Notes: generated by a model not told the origin, from the sequence alone. A stretch of 40,277 bases of DNA from an uncultured Candidatus Actinomarina sp. (GCA_902510995.1 CABXDL010000010.1:1-40277), one strand, 5' to 3'; positions 15,396-23,926 are shown, counted from the first letter of the stretch. Program-made: numbers and translations.

Positions 15396-16658
15396 ATGAC
15401 AAATGGGGACATCTTCAGATCAGACATGTATGATGAGGTGATTCGTCAATATGATGAAGTCGCTGAAATGATTAATCTTGATCCAAACATTAAGGAAAGA
15501 CTAAAGCTACCCCAAAGAGCTTTGATTGTTACATTTCCATTCAGGAGGGATGAATACACTGAGGTTGAAACAGTAATTGGATACAGAGTTCAACATGTTT
15601 TATCAATGGGCCCAACAAAAGGTGGTATTAGGTATGCCCCAGATGTAAACCTAGGAGAGGTCACAGCGCTATCAATATTAATGTCATGGAAATCAGCGAT
15701 AGTTGGCTTACCTTACGGAGGAGCTAAAGGTGGTGTAGCAATTGACCCAAGACCACTTTCAAGAGCAGAAAAACAAAGAATTACTAGAAGGTATACGGCT
15801 GAATTGTTACCAGTAATTGGTGTTGATAAAGATATCCCAGCACCAGATATGGGTACTGATGAGCAAACTATGGCATGGATTATGGATACTTACAGTAACT
15901 TTGTAGGGTCTCCTCAACCTGGGATAGTAACTGGTAAACCAGCTTCATTAGGTGGATCTATAACTAGAAGAGAAGCTACTGGTAGAGGTGCTGTGGCAAT
16001 TGCTTCAGCAGCAATGGAAAAACTAAATAAAAAGTATTCTGATTCAACAGTTGTAGTTCAAGGGTTTGGAAATGTTGGAAGGTATGCAGCATTAGCTTCA
16101 TACGAAATGGGAGCGAAAGTTATTGCTGTTAATGATTTAAACGGAGGAGTTTATAACGAAAAAGGAATAAATATTCCTGAATTATTTAAACATTTAGCAA
16201 AAGAGAAAACAGTAAAAGGTTTTTCTGGTGGAGACGCATTTGTTGGAGAGATATTAGAACTAGAGTGTGATGTTTTAATACCAGCAGCAGTTGGGGGAGT
16301 TATTACATCAAGCAATGCGGCGAATATTAAAGCAAATGTTATTGTTGAAGGAGCGAACTCTCCGACCACTCTGAATGCTGACAAAATGTTGAGAGAAAAT
16401 AATGTACTAATAATTCCAGATATTCTTGCAAATGCTGGAGGTGTTACAGGTAGTTATTTTGAATGGGTACAGAATACTCAAAATTATCTTTGGAAAGAAA
16501 AAGATCTTTATGAAAAACTAATTGACGTTTTAACTTCTGCTTTTGAAGAAGTGTATATTATTGCAGAAAAAAATAATTGTGATTTAAGAACAGCAGCATT
16601 AATTAAAGGTATAAAGCGTGTAGCAGCTGCAAAATTGACTAGAGGTTTATTTCCTTAA
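15396..16658 (+). CDS. gdhA: Glutamate dehydrogenase
   Basis: Hexameric Glu/Leu/Phe/Val-type dehydrogenase interconverting glutamate and 2-oxoglutarate plus ammonia. The substrate-binding and catalytic lysines lie in MGPTKGGIRYAP and LPYGGAKGGVAIDP (residues ~73-115), and the catalytic Asp is in IPAPDMGTDEQ. The nucleotide-binding VVQGFGNVGRYAA is near 224. The 420-residue length fits the class shared by archaea and many bacteria; NAD versus NADP preference is not obvious. A TAATAT at 15381-15386 would place the transcript start very close to the ATG. It is divergent from the 38-codon ORF across 85 bases. Its 3' end overlaps the convergent RecB-like nuclease gene by 12 bases, the longest convergent overlap here. 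Confidence 0.93.
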   Translation: MTNGDIFRSDMYDEVIRQYDEVAEMINLDPNIKERLKLPQRALIVTFPFRRDEYTEVETVIGYRVQHVLSMGPTKGGIRYAPDVNLGEVTALSILMSWKSAIVGLPYGGAKGGVAIDPRPLSRAEKQRITRRYTAELLPVIGVDKDIPAPDMGTDEQTMAWIMDTYSNFVGSPQPGIVTGKPASLGGSITRREATGRGAVAIASAAMEKLNKKYSDSTVVVQGFGNVGRYAALASYEMGAKVIAVNDLNGGVYNEKGINIPELFKHLAKEKTVKGFSGGDAFVGEILELECDVLIPAAVGGVITSSNAANIKANVIVEGANSPTTLNADKMLRENNVLIIPDILANAGGVTGSYFEWVQNTQNYLWKEKDLYEKLIDVLTSAFEEVYIIAEKNNCDLRTAALIKGIKRVAAAKLTRGLFP

Positions 16659-17618
16659 GATTTCTTCAATTTCATTTAATATTGATATCTTTTTTTTATC
16701 TAAATAATCTATTTCTTGATTAATTTTTTCTTTGTCTATATTTTTTATTGGACTTTGTTCAGGTATATCATCTGGATTTTCAAACATATTCATAGCTTCT
16801 AAATTTTCTTCTAGATCAGTTATTTTTTTATTAATTTCTTGCAGTTCATTTGTATCTGGGGCTTCTTTGTTATATTCAGGACAAATTGGTTTATAGTAGC
16901 ACCAATCACATAGTGTATTTTTTATTGCAGGGAAATTGTTATCTTTGTAAGCATTTTTTATATTTGACCATATTTCTAGAATCTCTTCTTTTGCATTTAT
17001 TAAAGTTTCTTCTTCTACTTGTAAAGTATGGATTGTTGAATTTTTTAAATAAATAAGTTTTAATTCTTTAGGAACTTCTCCTAGCTCATCCTTAATTAAA
17101 AGTGCATATAATTTCATAGCAAAGAATCTTGGTTCTTTATATTTTGCCATCGGAGCTTTTCCTGATTTATAATCAATAATTATTAAGTTTCCATCATTGT
17201 CTCTGTCCATTCTGTCTAATATTCCCCTAAGATTTAAATCTTCTAATGAACCTCTAACCCATCGTTCTTTTTCTAATGGTTCTATTTCTTGGGGATTTTC
17301 CAAAGTTAAATAATTAGCTAGTAAATTTAATGCATCAACACCCCAGTCCTTTTCTTCTTCAAGAGTTTGAAATAAATTTACATGTTCATCATTTCCTCTT
17401 ACCTTTGTCCACGCATTTCTAAATAAATTGTATAAATTTTCAGATGTCCTCTCTTCTTTTGGAAGATCATATAGATCTTCAAGAGCTTGGTGTACAGTAG
17501 TGCCTTTTGCTTGAACTTCAGTTGTAGGTTCTTTTATTTTATCAACATTTGCAAATTTGAATTGTTTTGGACAAGTTTTAAACTGTGATGCCCTCGAAGG
17601 TGAAAGATTTTTAATCAT
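16647..17618 (-). CDS. RecB-family PD-(D/E)XK nuclease with Fe-S cysteines (Rv2119-like)
   Basis: Stand-alone RecB/Cas4-type nuclease domain. The conserved His of motif I is in GTTVHQALEDLY (His43). The catalytic Asp135 is in GILDRMD, and Asp149/Lys151 in IIIDYKSGKAP. A Q/Y-containing helix MKLYALLI follows. One Cys near the N-terminus (Cys16, TCPKQF) and three near the C-terminus (Cys237, Cys240, Cys246 in LCDWCYYKPICPEY) match the [4Fe-4S] arrangement of AddB/Cas4 proteins. Actinobacteria commonly carry such a protein. No Cas1 or CRISPR array is nearby, so a DNA-repair role is more likely than CRISPR adaptation. A coiled Lys/Glu-rich tail follows. TATAGT lies 6 bases before the ATG. Confidence 0.85.
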   Translation of the reverse strand: MIKNLSPSRASQFKTCPKQFKFANVDKIKEPTTEVQAKGTTVHQALEDLYDLPKEERTSENLYNLFRNAWTKVRGNDEHVNLFQTLEEEKDWGVDALNLLANYLTLENPQEIEPLEKERWVRGSLEDLNLRGILDRMDRDNDGNLIIIDYKSGKAPMAKYKEPRFFAMKLYALLIKDELGEVPKELKLIYLKNSTIHTLQVEEETLINAKEEILEIWSNIKNAYKDNNFPAIKNTLCDWCYYKPICPEYNKEAPDTNELQEINKKITDLEENLEAMNMFENPDDIPEQSPIKNIDKEKINQEIDYLDKKKISILNEIEEILRK

Positions 17619-17624
17619 ATATAA

Positions 17625-17630
17625 ACTATA
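17625..17630 (-). promoter_or_regulatory. TATAGT -10 box before the RecB-like nuclease gene
   Basis: On the minus strand TATAGT (5 of 6 consensus matches) is followed by six bases (TTATAT) and the ATG at 17618. No Shine-Dalgarno sequence is present, consistent with leaderless translation. Confidence 0.4.
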
Positions 17631-17670
17631 ACTATTTTTTATTACTTTTTGTACGATGTAGTCTTGTTGA

Positions 17671-17784
17671 GTGGATAAATTTATTAAATTATTACAAATA
17701 ATTGGAGTAATTACATTTATTCTCTATTTCATTTTAGGAATCTTATACAATTCTTTTAGTTGGTTTAATCATTTGTTTGGGTAA
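17671..17784 (+). CDS. Putative 37-residue single-pass membrane peptide
   Basis: A GTG-started 37-codon ORF in the 182-base gap upstream of the inositol-phosphate synthase gene. It has a short basic N-terminus (MDKFIK) followed by one strongly hydrophobic segment, LLQIIGVITFILYFILGILY, then a short polar/aromatic tail. It would make a single-pass inner-membrane peptide with the N-terminus inside. No Shine-Dalgarno sequence is seen. AT-rich DNA readily encodes hydrophobic stretches by chance, so it is only a candidate. Confidence 0.35.
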   Translation: MDKFIKLLQIIGVITFILYFILGILYNSFSWFNHLFG

Positions 17785-17833
17785 TTAAATCAATTAATTA
17801 TTGATAAATCCAACAATTGCTAAAGTTAATTCA

Positions 17834-18907
17834 ATGAATAAATCAACTATAAAGATTGCAATTCTTGGTGTTGGAAATTGTGCAAGCTCTTTGGTCCAAG
17901 GCCTTGAATATTACAAAAACAATGATAATGAGAAAGGTTTAATTTCTGATGTAATTGGTGGTTATAGAGTATCAGACATAGAAATAGTTGCTGCTTTTGA
18001 TATTAATAAAGAAAAAGTAGGAATAGATCTTTCAGAAGCAATTTATAAAGAGCCAAATAATGCATCAAAATTTTCAGATGTACCAAAACTAAATGTTGAT
18101 GTTAAGCCAGGAAAAACTTTAGATGGTATTGGAAAATTTGTCGAAGACATAATTCCTCTTGTTGAAGATTCTGAAAATGTTGTTCAAGAGTTGAATAATT
18201 CTAAAGCAGAAATATTAGTTAATTTGCTACCTGTAGGGTCAGAAGAGGCAGTTAAATTTTATGCAGATTGTGCTATTGAAGCCAATGTTGGATTTATAAA
18301 TTGCATTCCCGTGTTTATAGCAAGAGATGATAAATGGTATAAAAAATTTAAAGACAATAATGTTCCACTAATTGGAGATGATATTAAAAGTCAGGTTGGA
18401 GCAACAATCGTTCATAGAGCTTTAGCTCAATTATTTTCAGATAGAGGTGTAGAGCTTAAGAAATCATATCAATTAAATGTGGGTGGCAATATGGATTTTT
18501 TAAACATGCTTGAAGAAGATAGGTTAGAAACGAAAAGAACTAGTAAAACATCTTCAGTGACATCTATAGCTAACAAAGGAAAAGGTATGGATCCTGACAA
18601 TGTAAGAATTGGCCCCTCTGACTATGTTAAATGGTTAGAAGATCGCAAAAAAGCTTTTATAAGGTTAGAAGGAGAAGCTTTTGGTGGGGTTCCGCTAAAT
18701 ATTGAAGTACAACTCGAAGTTTGGGATTCTCCTAATAGTGCCGGAGTAGTAATTGATGCAATAAGATATATGAAATATTTTAATGATAAAGGTGATTTAG
18801 AGTCACTTGATTTAGTTTCAGCTTGGCTTATGAAAGCACCAGCGAAAACTTCTAAAGATGCTGATACTTTAAATAAACTTCATGAACTAACTCACGAAGA
18901 AAATTAA
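17834..18907 (+). CDS. ino1: Inositol-3-phosphate synthase, actinobacterial type
   Basis: Cyclises glucose 6-phosphate to inositol 3-phosphate with NAD+, the first step to inositol lipids and mycothiol in actinobacteria. The sequence tracks the M. tuberculosis enzyme closely: IAILGVGNCASSLVQGLEYY at the N-terminus, TLDGIGKFVEDI, LPVGSEEAVKFYADCAI, GDDIKSQVGATI, QLNVGGNMDFLNMLE, and VWDSPNSAGVVIDAIRYMK near the C-terminus. I prefer ATG 17834, giving 357 residues. A TTG 11 codons upstream (17801) is possible, and neither has a good ribosome-binding site. It overlaps the convergent aminotransferase gene by 4 bases. It is one of the best lineage markers in the window. Confidence 0.93.
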   Translation: MNKSTIKIAILGVGNCASSLVQGLEYYKNNDNEKGLISDVIGGYRVSDIEIVAAFDINKEKVGIDLSEAIYKEPNNASKFSDVPKLNVDVKPGKTLDGIGKFVEDIIPLVEDSENVVQELNNSKAEILVNLLPVGSEEAVKFYADCAIEANVGFINCIPVFIARDDKWYKKFKDNNVPLIGDDIKSQVGATIVHRALAQLFSDRGVELKKSYQLNVGGNMDFLNMLEEDRLETKRTSKTSSVTSIANKGKGMDPDNVRIGPSDYVKWLEDRKKAFIRLEGEAFGGVPLNIEVQLEVWDSPNSAGVVIDAIRYMKYFNDKGDLESLDLVSAWLMKAPAKTSKDADTLNKLHELTHEEN

Positions 18908-20172
18908 ATATTAATTACTGAGTTATTAAATATATCCAAAGCTTCATCAACTTGACCTAAAGGTGTTGTTAAAGGACCCATAAATCTTATTACATTTCCT
19001 TCTAGCCCACAGTTGACTAGAAGTAGTCCGTTATCTTTACAAGCATCAATTATTTTTAATGCTATTTCTTTGGCAGGTTTTTTTGTGTCTTGATCTTCTA
19101 CAATCTCCACACCGATCATTGTTCCATAACCTCTTACATCTCCTATAAATGGAGATTCATTCATAAGACGATTTAATGAATCATTCATAAGTTCAGCTTG
19201 TTGCTTTGTATTTTCTAATAAATTATCTTTATCGAAAACATCAAGGACTCCCAAAGCTGCAGCACAAGAAATTGGAGAAGCCCCAAATGTACTTCCAATT
19301 CCAGCATCATGTATTGAATCCATCACCTCACTTTTTCCAACTACAGCCGCTAATGGAAAACCACCTGCTATACCTTTAGCTAAAGTAGCAATATCGGGAG
19401 ATACGCCTACTGTATTAGCACCAAACATTTCACCAGTTCTTCCAAAACCTGTTTGAACCTCATCAAAAATTAATAATATTCCATTTTTCGAAGAAATATT
19501 CTTTAGTTCTTGTAAAAAATATTTTGAAGCAGGTATATAGCCCCCTTCTCCTAGTTGTATTTCAACAACAAAAGCTGCAACGTCATCAATATCAACTTGT
19601 TTATTTAAAATTTCATTAAGACTTTCGATTGCCATTTCATCTGTGATGTCTCTATAAGCATATGGATATTCAGCATGATGAATAAATTCAGGAAAAGGCC
19701 CAAATCCCATTTTGTAAGGATTTTCTTTTCCTGTTAATCCCATGGTAAGATATGTTCTCCCATGGAAGCCACCTTTAAAGGCAATTATATTTTTTCTTTT
19801 TGTAAAATATCGTGCAATTTTTGTAGCATTTTCTACTGATTCAGCTCCGCTGTTTACTAAGAAAGTTTTTGTGGATTCTTCAATAGGATACCTTTTGTTT
19901 AATTGTTCAGCTACATTGATTGCATTTTCATGAGGTGCAAAAGCAAAGCATGAGTGTGAATAATTTTTTAGTTGTTCTTCAACTTTTTTTACAACTCTTG
20001 GATTCAGATGTCCTGTATTCAATACTGCATATCCACCAACATAATCTAGGTATCTATTACTATTTTTATCCCAAATTTCTGCATTCTTACCTTTGACTAT
20101 TAATGAATCAAGTGACGGAATCCAAGCAGAAGGTACGTTCTCTTTGATTGTTTCTAAATCTTTATTTGTCAT
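18904..20172 (-). CDS. Class III aminotransferase, 4-aminobutyrate transaminase-like
   Basis: PLP-dependent ornithine/GABA-type aminotransferase. The PLP lysine is Lys266 in ATLAKGIAGGFPLAAVVG. The pyridine-nitrogen Asp237 is in FDEVQTGFGRTG, and the phosphate-binding SGAES is at 108-112. FKGGFHGRTY and STFGASPISCAAAL are also typical. The N-terminal PSAWIPSL...GKNAEIWD and the length of 422 favour GABA aminotransferase over acetylornithine aminotransferase. The usual EPVQGEGG is EIQLGEGG here. If it does act on GABA, its product succinate semialdehyde is one reduction away from 4-hydroxybutyrate, the substrate acid of the AbfD route at 7012, but no semialdehyde reductase is in the window. 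A promoter fits just upstream at 20182-20210. Confidence 0.82.
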   Translation of the reverse strand: MTNKDLETIKENVPSAWIPSLDSLIVKGKNAEIWDKNSNRYLDYVGGYAVLNTGHLNPRVVKKVEEQLKNYSHSCFAFAPHENAINVAEQLNKRYPIEESTKTFLVNSGAESVENATKIARYFTKRKNIIAFKGGFHGRTYLTMGLTGKENPYKMGFGPFPEFIHHAEYPYAYRDITDEMAIESLNEILNKQVDIDDVAAFVVEIQLGEGGYIPASKYFLQELKNISSKNGILLIFDEVQTGFGRTGEMFGANTVGVSPDIATLAKGIAGGFPLAAVVGKSEVMDSIHDAGIGSTFGASPISCAAALGVLDVFDKDNLLENTKQQAELMNDSLNRLMNESPFIGDVRGYGTMIGVEIVEDQDTKKPAKEIALKIIDACKDNGLLLVNCGLEGNVIRFMGPLTTPLGQVDEALDIFNNSVINI

Positions 20173-20181
20173 TACTGATTC

Positions 20182-20210
20182 ACTGTAACTGATTATTATT
20201 TAATACTCAA
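20182..20210 (-). promoter_or_regulatory. Promoter of the aminotransferase gene
   Basis: On the minus strand TTGAGT (20205-20210) and TACAGT (20182-20187) are separated by exactly 17 bases. Nine bases follow to the ATG, so the mRNA would begin within two or three bases of the start codon. There is no Shine-Dalgarno sequence. This is the best -35/-10 pair seen in the window. Confidence 0.5.
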
Positions 20211-20228
20211 TTTTATAGATAGTAAAAT
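20200..20228 (+). promoter_or_regulatory. Promoter of the five-gene membrane/cell-wall run
   Basis: TTAATA (20200-20205) and TAAAAT (20223-20228) are 17 bases apart. Six bases follow to the ATG at 20235, again leaderless in geometry. It interleaves with the divergent aminotransferase promoter inside a 62-base gap. Confidence 0.4.
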
Positions 20229-20234
20229 AAATAC

Positions 20235-20606
20235 ATGATAAATAGTATCCATTCATACTCTGGACTTATAAGTGCTTGGGTATGCGGAGTCAGCGGTTTG
20301 GTATTTCTAATTATGCACTTCAAAATTAAACAGAGGAATGAAATTCTTGGTTCTTATTTGATTATTTCTTCAGTATCGACATTGTTAACTAATGCTTTGA
20401 TTGTTGCTTATCTTTATTCATTAGATAAAGATTTAGGTTCATTTCATCTTTTTTATGTTGCAATAGTCTTATTTACTTTGACTTTTCTATATATATACAA
20501 AGATCAAATGAGAGAAAATTATTTTTTATATTGGGGTCTTGCTCTACTCTATTTAATGGGGTTAGCAATTAGAACAATTACAACACTTGGAGAGGCACTA
20601 GTTTAA
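20235..20606 (+). CDS. Four-helix membrane protein of unknown function
   Basis: A 123-residue protein with about four hydrophobic segments: roughly residues 10-27, 39-60, 69-88 and 96-113. The loops are short, and there are few charged residues inside the segments. No enzymatic motif or signal peptidase site is seen, and I do not recognise the family. Its TAA shares one base with the ATG of the alpha/beta-hydrolase gene (TAATG), so the two are probably co-expressed. It is the first gene of the run leading to MurF- and Ddl-like proteins, which makes an envelope role plausible but unproven. Confidence 0.75.
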   Translation: MINSIHSYSGLISAWVCGVSGLVFLIMHFKIKQRNEILGSYLIISSVSTLLTNALIVAYLYSLDKDLGSFHLFYVAIVLFTLTFLYIYKDQMRENYFLYWGLALLYLMGLAIRTITTLGEALV

Positions 20607-21316
20607 TGGCTTTACAATTACTAAAAGATGGTAAAACATTTGCTGATGTGAATTCAGAAAAACCAAAAATATGTTTCTTGCATGGATGGGGTAGGTCAAG
20701 TGATGATTTCAGTAAAATATCAAAAAAATTTGAAAGTATTGCTATCGATCTTCCAGGTTTTGGAAAATCTGAAGAACCTGAAAACAGCATGAATCCAAAA
20801 GAATATGCTGAATATTTAACAAATCTTATTCCTGATACGGTTGAAGTTTTAGTTGGCCATTCGTTTGGTGGCAAAATAGCAGTACATATGTCATTCATAA
20901 AAAAATACAAAAAAATTGTTTTAATTGGAGCACCGTTAATAAGAAAAAATCCTCAAACGAGCCTAAATTTTCGACTTAATTTATATAAATTTCTTAACAG
21001 TTTGAATTTAATTTCTGACAAAACCATAGAAAAATATAAAAATAAATATGGATCTGAAGATTATAAAAATGTTGCAGGAATCATGAGAGATACTCTTGTA
21101 AAGACTGTAAACGATGATTTGTCCCAATTATTAGAAAAAGTAAATACAAAAGTTGAATTAATTTGGGGTGAAAGAGATACTGTTATACCTCTATCAATTG
21201 GTGAAGAAGCTAATACAAAATTAAAAGAATCAAAATTAACAATAATCAAAAATGAAGGTCATAATATGTTAAAAAGTAAGTCTGGTCAGATAATAAGAGT
21301 GTTGAAGGAATTATGA
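20606..21316 (+). CDS. Alpha/beta hydrolase
   Basis: Small serine hydrolase with the canonical fold. The oxyanion-hole motif is LHGWGRSSDDF (residues 25-35). The nucleophile Ser86 is in VGHSFGGK, the acid Asp191 in WGERDTVIP, and the His near 219 in NEGHNML. The cap region is short, and the 236-residue length is at the lower end of the family. No signal peptide is seen, so it should be cytoplasmic. The gene overlaps the upstream membrane-protein gene by 1 base and the downstream MurF-like gene by 4. The substrate is unknown; placement before two peptidoglycan-type ligases may hint at an envelope-linked ester or amide, but this is inference. Confidence 0.85.
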   Translation: MALQLLKDGKTFADVNSEKPKICFLHGWGRSSDDFSKISKKFESIAIDLPGFGKSEEPENSMNPKEYAEYLTNLIPDTVEVLVGHSFGGKIAVHMSFIKKYKKIVLIGAPLIRKNPQTSLNFRLNLYKFLNSLNLISDKTIEKYKNKYGSEDYKNVAGIMRDTLVKTVNDDLSQLLEKVNTKVELIWGERDTVIPLSIGEEANTKLKESKLTIIKNEGHNMLKSKSGQIIRVLKEL

Positions 21317-22839
21317 ATTATTTGTATTTGCTAATTTTATTGATTATTACAGCTGGCTCATTATTCAATTCAATAAAATGGGGTAGGTTTGCTCAAAGAG
21401 AACATTACCTACCAGGTTCAGTTACAAAATTTTATTTTCGTTGGGTTAGAACACGATTCACCAATAAGTTATTACTATTTCTCACATTAGTTTTATTTGT
21501 TATTTCTTTATGGATTTACTACATACCATTGTTGATAGTATTCATCACAGTATTTTCACCTATAGGCATAAGTTATAAACCTCGTACAGGAGATGTATTA
21601 ATTACAGAAAGATTAAAAAGGGTAAATTATTTGTATTATTCCATTATTGTATTGATTTCTCTTATTACTTATTTGTTTGGATATGGATATATTCTTGCAT
21701 TAGTAATAAATCTATTTTCATTTTTTATATATGACCAATGTTTAAGAATTCTTCAATCTTACGAAAAAAATATCTCAAAAGTATTTGTAAATGATGCATC
21801 TCGTAAATTAAATTCAAATACATTACCTGTGGTAGGTATTACTGGATCCTACTCTAAAACAACTACTAAAAATGTTTTGACACAAATTTTAGAACAAAAG
21901 AGCAAAACTTTTGTAACTCCAGAAAGTTATAACAATAGATTAGGAATTGCAAAAGCAATAAATGAAAATTTTGAAAAGGATCATGAGATTGCAGTTATTG
22001 AAATGGGAACATATTCAAATGGTGAGATAAGAGAAATTTGTTCATGGGTGAGACCACACATAGCTGTTATAACAGGAATTGCTCCTGTTCATTTAGAACG
22101 AATGAAAACTCTTGAAAATATTTTAGATGCTAAAACAGAAATTGTTGAATTAGCAGGATCAGTAGTTATTAATGGCGATGATGAACTTTTATTAAACGAG
22201 GCAAGGTTATGGACTAATCAAAAGAATGTGTACGATTGCTCTACTACTAGTAAAGAAGCTGCGGTCTATGTAGAACATAAAAATAATACGCACGATATTT
22301 ATATTGCTGGCAATTTTGTTGGGAAAGTAAATGGTCCAAAATTGTTACAATTGTCAATTTCTTTATCTGTAGGTGTATTACTTGCTCTTGAATTAAATAT
22401 AAAAGAATATTTAAAAAATTTAGATTCACTTGAAAAAACTGAGCATAGACAAAATATTGTTATGAGTGATTATGGACATTCTATTATTGATAATTCATTC
22501 AATTCAAATCCAATGGGTATTGAGTATAGTCTTGAAACTTTATCTCAACTTGGTACAAAAGACTCAAAAAGATATTTAATCACTCCAGGGTTAATTGAAC
22601 TAGGTAGTGATCAGTATTCTATAAATTATGCTTTCGCAACTGAAGCAAGTCTAATTACCGATCATGCTTTGGTTGTAGGATTCACAAATAAAAGATCATT
22701 GATGGCAGGTTTTGAAGAAAATAATATTCCTGCTAATTGGTTTATCAATAGAGATGAAGCTGTTGCTTTTTTGAATTCTATTGTAGAATCAAATGATATT
22801 GTATTATTTGAAAATGATTTACCTGACCATTATCCATAA
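21313..22839 (+). CDS. Membrane-anchored MurF-like Mur ligase
   Basis: Mur-family ATP-dependent amide ligase most like MurF, which adds D-Ala-D-Ala to the UDP-MurNAc-tripeptide. The ATP motif GITGSYSKTTTK is at residues 175-186. The region TGIAPVHLERMKTLENILDAK carries the family His and the Lys of the carbamylation site. DNSFNSNPMGIEYSL matches the MurF DxYNANP motif, and PGLIELGSDQY the C-terminal domain. The first ~150 residues are hydrophobic helices (about 4-21, 52-82, 107-140) in place of the usual UDP-sugar-binding N-terminal domain. The total of 508 residues is longer than a typical ~450-residue MurF. It overlaps the hydrolase gene by 4 bases, and a Ddl-like gene follows after 3. Membrane anchoring suggests it works at the inner face of the membrane or on a lipid-linked substrate. 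Confidence 0.82.
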   Translation: MNYLYLLILLIITAGSLFNSIKWGRFAQREHYLPGSVTKFYFRWVRTRFTNKLLLFLTLVLFVISLWIYYIPLLIVFITVFSPIGISYKPRTGDVLITERLKRVNYLYYSIIVLISLITYLFGYGYILALVINLFSFFIYDQCLRILQSYEKNISKVFVNDASRKLNSNTLPVVGITGSYSKTTTKNVLTQILEQKSKTFVTPESYNNRLGIAKAINENFEKDHEIAVIEMGTYSNGEIREICSWVRPHIAVITGIAPVHLERMKTLENILDAKTEIVELAGSVVINGDDELLLNEARLWTNQKNVYDCSTTSKEAAVYVEHKNNTHDIYIAGNFVGKVNGPKLLQLSISLSVGVLLALELNIKEYLKNLDSLEKTEHRQNIVMSDYGHSIIDNSFNSNPMGIEYSLETLSQLGTKDSKRYLITPGLIELGSDQYSINYAFATEASLITDHALVVGFTNKRSLMAGFEENNIPANWFINRDEAVAFLNSIVESNDIVLFENDLPDHYP

Positions 22840-22842
22840 ACT

Positions 22843-23922
22843 ATGAGTAAGAATATAGCTGTTATTATTGGGGGCCCTTCTTCTGAGCACGATATATCTA
22901 TTCTCACTGGACTACAAAGTGCACGTATTCTTTCAAAAGATGATAAAATTTCTATTCTTTACTGGTCAAAAGATAATAATTGGTATTTATTAGATCCAAA
23001 TTTAGAATCAAAAGATTTCATAGATGATGAAAAAATACTAAAAAAACCTATAGAACTTAGAGTAAATGGTGATTCAGGGTTTTATTTAAAGAAAAAAAAG
23101 CTAGATTTTGATGTATTTTTGAATTCTTGCCATGGTGGTCCAGGTGAAGATGGTACTTTACAGTCATTATTGGAGATTTTAAGAGTTAAATACACAGGAC
23201 CTAAGGTAGTTCCTGCTCAAATTTGTATGGATAAATACGTCTTCTATACAACTATGAAAGAAAAAGGACTTCCAGTACTTCATAAAGATTTAGTGAATAG
23301 TAAAGAAAAAGTTACATTTCAAGGTCCATATATACTAAAACCTCGTTTTGGTGGATCATCAATTGGGGTAGAAGTAGTTAATGATTATGAATCTGTATTG
23401 AAAATTATTGAATCTTCAGAGCTATATGCCCAAGGCGCAGTAATTGAAAAATATTTAGAAAATTCAGAAGACATATTAATTGGCGTTAAAAATTACCCCT
23501 CATTCAATTTATCTGAAATAGAAAAACCAATAAAAAATGAGACGTTGTTTTCTTATTCTGAGAAATATTTGAAAAATGGGGGACTAGAAGGTTCAAAAAG
23601 AGAACTACCAGCAAAAATAGATGAAGACAAAAAAAATAAAATAATTTCCTATGTAGAAAAAATAAATTCAATTATCCCAACAAGAGGAATCTTCAGATAT
23701 GACTTTTTATTAGATAATGAAGACATATACATAAATGAAATTAATGCAATTCCAGGAAGCCATGCTTTATATTTATGGCAAAACTTAAATAAATCAAAAT
23801 ATGAATTACTAAATGATATTGTTGATGAAGCTCTTTCAGAAGAAATAAATACTTGGACAACAACAGGTTCTGATGGACTTGCTTTAAAAAGTGCAAAAGA
23901 CATACAATCAAAATTAGGATAA
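22843..23922 (+). CDS. ddl: D-alanine-D-alanine ligase-like ATP-grasp enzyme
   Basis: ATP-grasp ligase most like Ddl, which joins two D-alanines for MurF. GGPSSEHDIS near residues 9-18 holds the Glu that contacts the first D-Ala. Further blocks are HGGPGEDGTLQSLLE near 96, ILKPRFGGSSIGVEV near 165, and INEINAIPGS near 308 with the metal-binding Glu and Asn. The last two differ from the standard VKPAREGSSVG and EVNTLPG, so it is a divergent member. The 359-residue length is normal. It begins 3 bases after the MurF-like gene and an HAD phosphatase gene follows after 4. A related dipeptide ligase function is a fair alternative. Confidence 0.82.
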   Translation: MSKNIAVIIGGPSSEHDISILTGLQSARILSKDDKISILYWSKDNNWYLLDPNLESKDFIDDEKILKKPIELRVNGDSGFYLKKKKLDFDVFLNSCHGGPGEDGTLQSLLEILRVKYTGPKVVPAQICMDKYVFYTTMKEKGLPVLHKDLVNSKEKVTFQGPYILKPRFGGSSIGVEVVNDYESVLKIIESSELYAQGAVIEKYLENSEDILIGVKNYPSFNLSEIEKPIKNETLFSYSEKYLKNGGLEGSKRELPAKIDEDKKNKIISYVEKINSIIPTRGIFRYDFLLDNEDIYINEINAIPGSHALYLWQNLNKSKYELLNDIVDEALSEEINTWTTTGSDGLALKSAKDIQSKLG

Positions 23923-23926
23923 AGAT

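Noticed and set aside
16647-17618. RecB/Cas4-like nuclease as part of a CRISPR system
   Set aside because: No cas1, cas2 or repeat array in the window; the protein matches the stand-alone actinobacterial RecB-type family.
20578-20910. 110-codon minus-strand ORF across the alpha/beta-hydrolase start
   Set aside because: Complement of clear hydrolase motifs including the HGWG and GHSFGG regions; no independent evidence.
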